From Armatimonadota bacterium (GTDB taxonomy: Bacteria; Armatimonadota; Armatimonadia; Armatimonadales; Armatimonadaceae): 15,059 bases of DNA. The position numbers were made by a program, and so were the translations under genes. The notes under the pieces are model-generated. The model worked only from the letters and a program-made list of their open reading frames with translations, did no database searches and was not told the origin of the DNA. The DNA lies in the NCBI GenBank assembly GCA_030833025.1, contig JAURHZ010000023.1, forward strand, positions 1 to 15,059, given 5' to 3'. This document shows, one piece after another, positions 14,355-15,059 of the stretch. Within the stretch, counting starts at the first letter, position 1; every line of letters begins with the position of its first letter.

Positions 14355-15059
14355 TGGCTAGTCTTCAGTTTTCCTATACTGCAATCGATTCCACGGGCGC
14401 CAAACGCACGGGCGTCGTTGATGCCGACACAAAAGATGCAGCGATTGCACAGCTTGCCTCTGCCGGTCGCTACGTCACCGAAATCTCAGAGCAAAAGGCA
14501 TCTACAAATCCGGTAGCTGCTTTCTCACAGGGTGGCCGCGCTCCGAGCCGAGAGGACCTAGCGACATTCACACGCCGTCTTGCTGACCTTTCAGGAGCTG
14601 GACTCCCACTTGACCGTGTCCTGCAAGTTGTCGGAGAACAGACCGAAAATCAGCAGTTAATCGCACTCTGTGGAACCGTCCTCGAAGATGTCCGCGGTGG
14701 TATGCCGGTAAGCGAAGCGCTAGCAAAGTATCCGCGCTACTTCAACGATGTCTTTACACAGACGTTGCGATCAGGTGAGGCATCTGGTCAGTTCCCTGAG
14801 GTGGCCGGTCGGTTGGCTGATTTTCAAGAAAAAGAAGTCGCAAGACGGTCTCAGATCGTGAGCGCGATGGTCTATCCAAGCATCCTTGCTGCCACGGCGG
14901 TATTCGTAGTTGCCTTCCTGATTGGATTCGTCGTGCCTAAAATGAGTGGCGTCTTCAAGGACCTCGGGGATGACCTCCCGATCACAACACGATTCTTACT
15001 GACATCGTCCGACTTCCTCTCGACAAAATGGCCACTGGCTATAGGCATCATCATCGGCA
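14354..15059 (+). CDS. pilC: Type IV pilus inner-membrane platform protein, 3' end outside window
   Basis: PilC/GspF-family polytopic protein that connects the PilB motor to the growing pilus. The ATG at 14354 shares its A with the pilB TAA. The frame is open to the window edge, giving 235 residues of the usual roughly 400. The N-terminal part resembles relatives, with FSYTAIDSTGAKRTGVVDA leading to a soluble T2SSF domain (about 65-170) that contains FTRRLADLSGAGLPLDRVL and the conserved LRSGEASGQFPEV. The first membrane helix is at about 173-196, after VSAMVYPS, as expected. The second T2SSF domain and last helices lie beyond the window. Confidence 0.92.
   Translation, partial: MASLQFSYTAIDSTGAKRTGVVDADTKDAAIAQLASAGRYVTEISEQKASTNPVAAFSQGGRAPSREDLATFTRRLADLSGAGLPLDRVLQVVGEQTENQQLIALCGTVLEDVRGGMPVSEALAKYPRYFNDVFTQTLRSGEASGQFPEVAGRLADFQEKEVARRSQIVSAMVYPSILAATAVFVVAFLIGFVVPKMSGVFKDLGDDLPITTRFLLTSSDFLSTKWPLAIGIIIG

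Noticed and set aside
1..15059. tRNA, rRNA, CRISPR array, insertion sequence or attachment site
   Set aside because: I looked for cloverleaf-like T-arms, regularly spaced repeats, transposase motifs and long terminal inverted repeats and saw none.

Overview
This is a bacterial housekeeping and accessory segment with closely packed genes. I see no tRNA, rRNA, CRISPR array or mobile element. Every gap between genes is under 200 bases. The gene set is carotenoid synthesis, a translation-factor operon, a nucleoside-type ABC transporter, a PhoB/PhoR-like two-component pair with signal peptidase I, and type IV pilus assembly. This points to a free-living bacterium with pigment and pili. Chloroflexota, Armatimonadota or a deep actinobacterial lineage are all possible; I cannot place it further from sequence alone and hold this only as inference.

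Left part (1-3303, + strand): the C-terminal end of an unrecognised gene, then an ErpA/IscA-type iron-sulfur carrier with its own promoter candidate and a clear intrinsic terminator. A two-gene carotenoid operon follows: phytoene synthase crtB and a CrtI-type desaturase, joined by a TAGTG stop/start overlap. A 10-bp-stem hairpin lies between crtI and the oppositely oriented frr and can serve both directions.

Middle part (3324-6438, - strand): rpsB-tsf-pyrH-frr in the classical order. The tsf/pyrH and pyrH/frr junctions are ATGA overlaps. A perfect 10-bp hairpin lies between rpsB and tsf.

Divergent from rpsB (6616-9890, + strand): a three-gene importer of the BmpA/PnrA-linked (YufO-YufP-YufQ) type, with one double-NBD ATPase and two permeases but no substrate-binding lipoprotein. 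The ATPase appears to start at a GTG that coincides with the predicted transcription start, so its mRNA may be leaderless. Its motifs predict one normal and one fully degenerate ATP site.

Right part: a - strand operon of response regulator, membrane-less PAS histidine kinase and signal peptidase I (12666 down to 9961), with each gene overlapping the next. Divergent from it are pilB and the start of pilC (12801 to the window end). The shared 134-bp gap holds a perfect 8-bp inverted repeat that also contains TTAAC direct repeats 11 bp apart, as expected of an OmpR/PhoB-family operator. The most interesting regulatory hypothesis here is that this two-component system controls itself and pilus assembly, and is translated together with the protease that processes exported proteins. 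I did not find a clearly unprecedented system.
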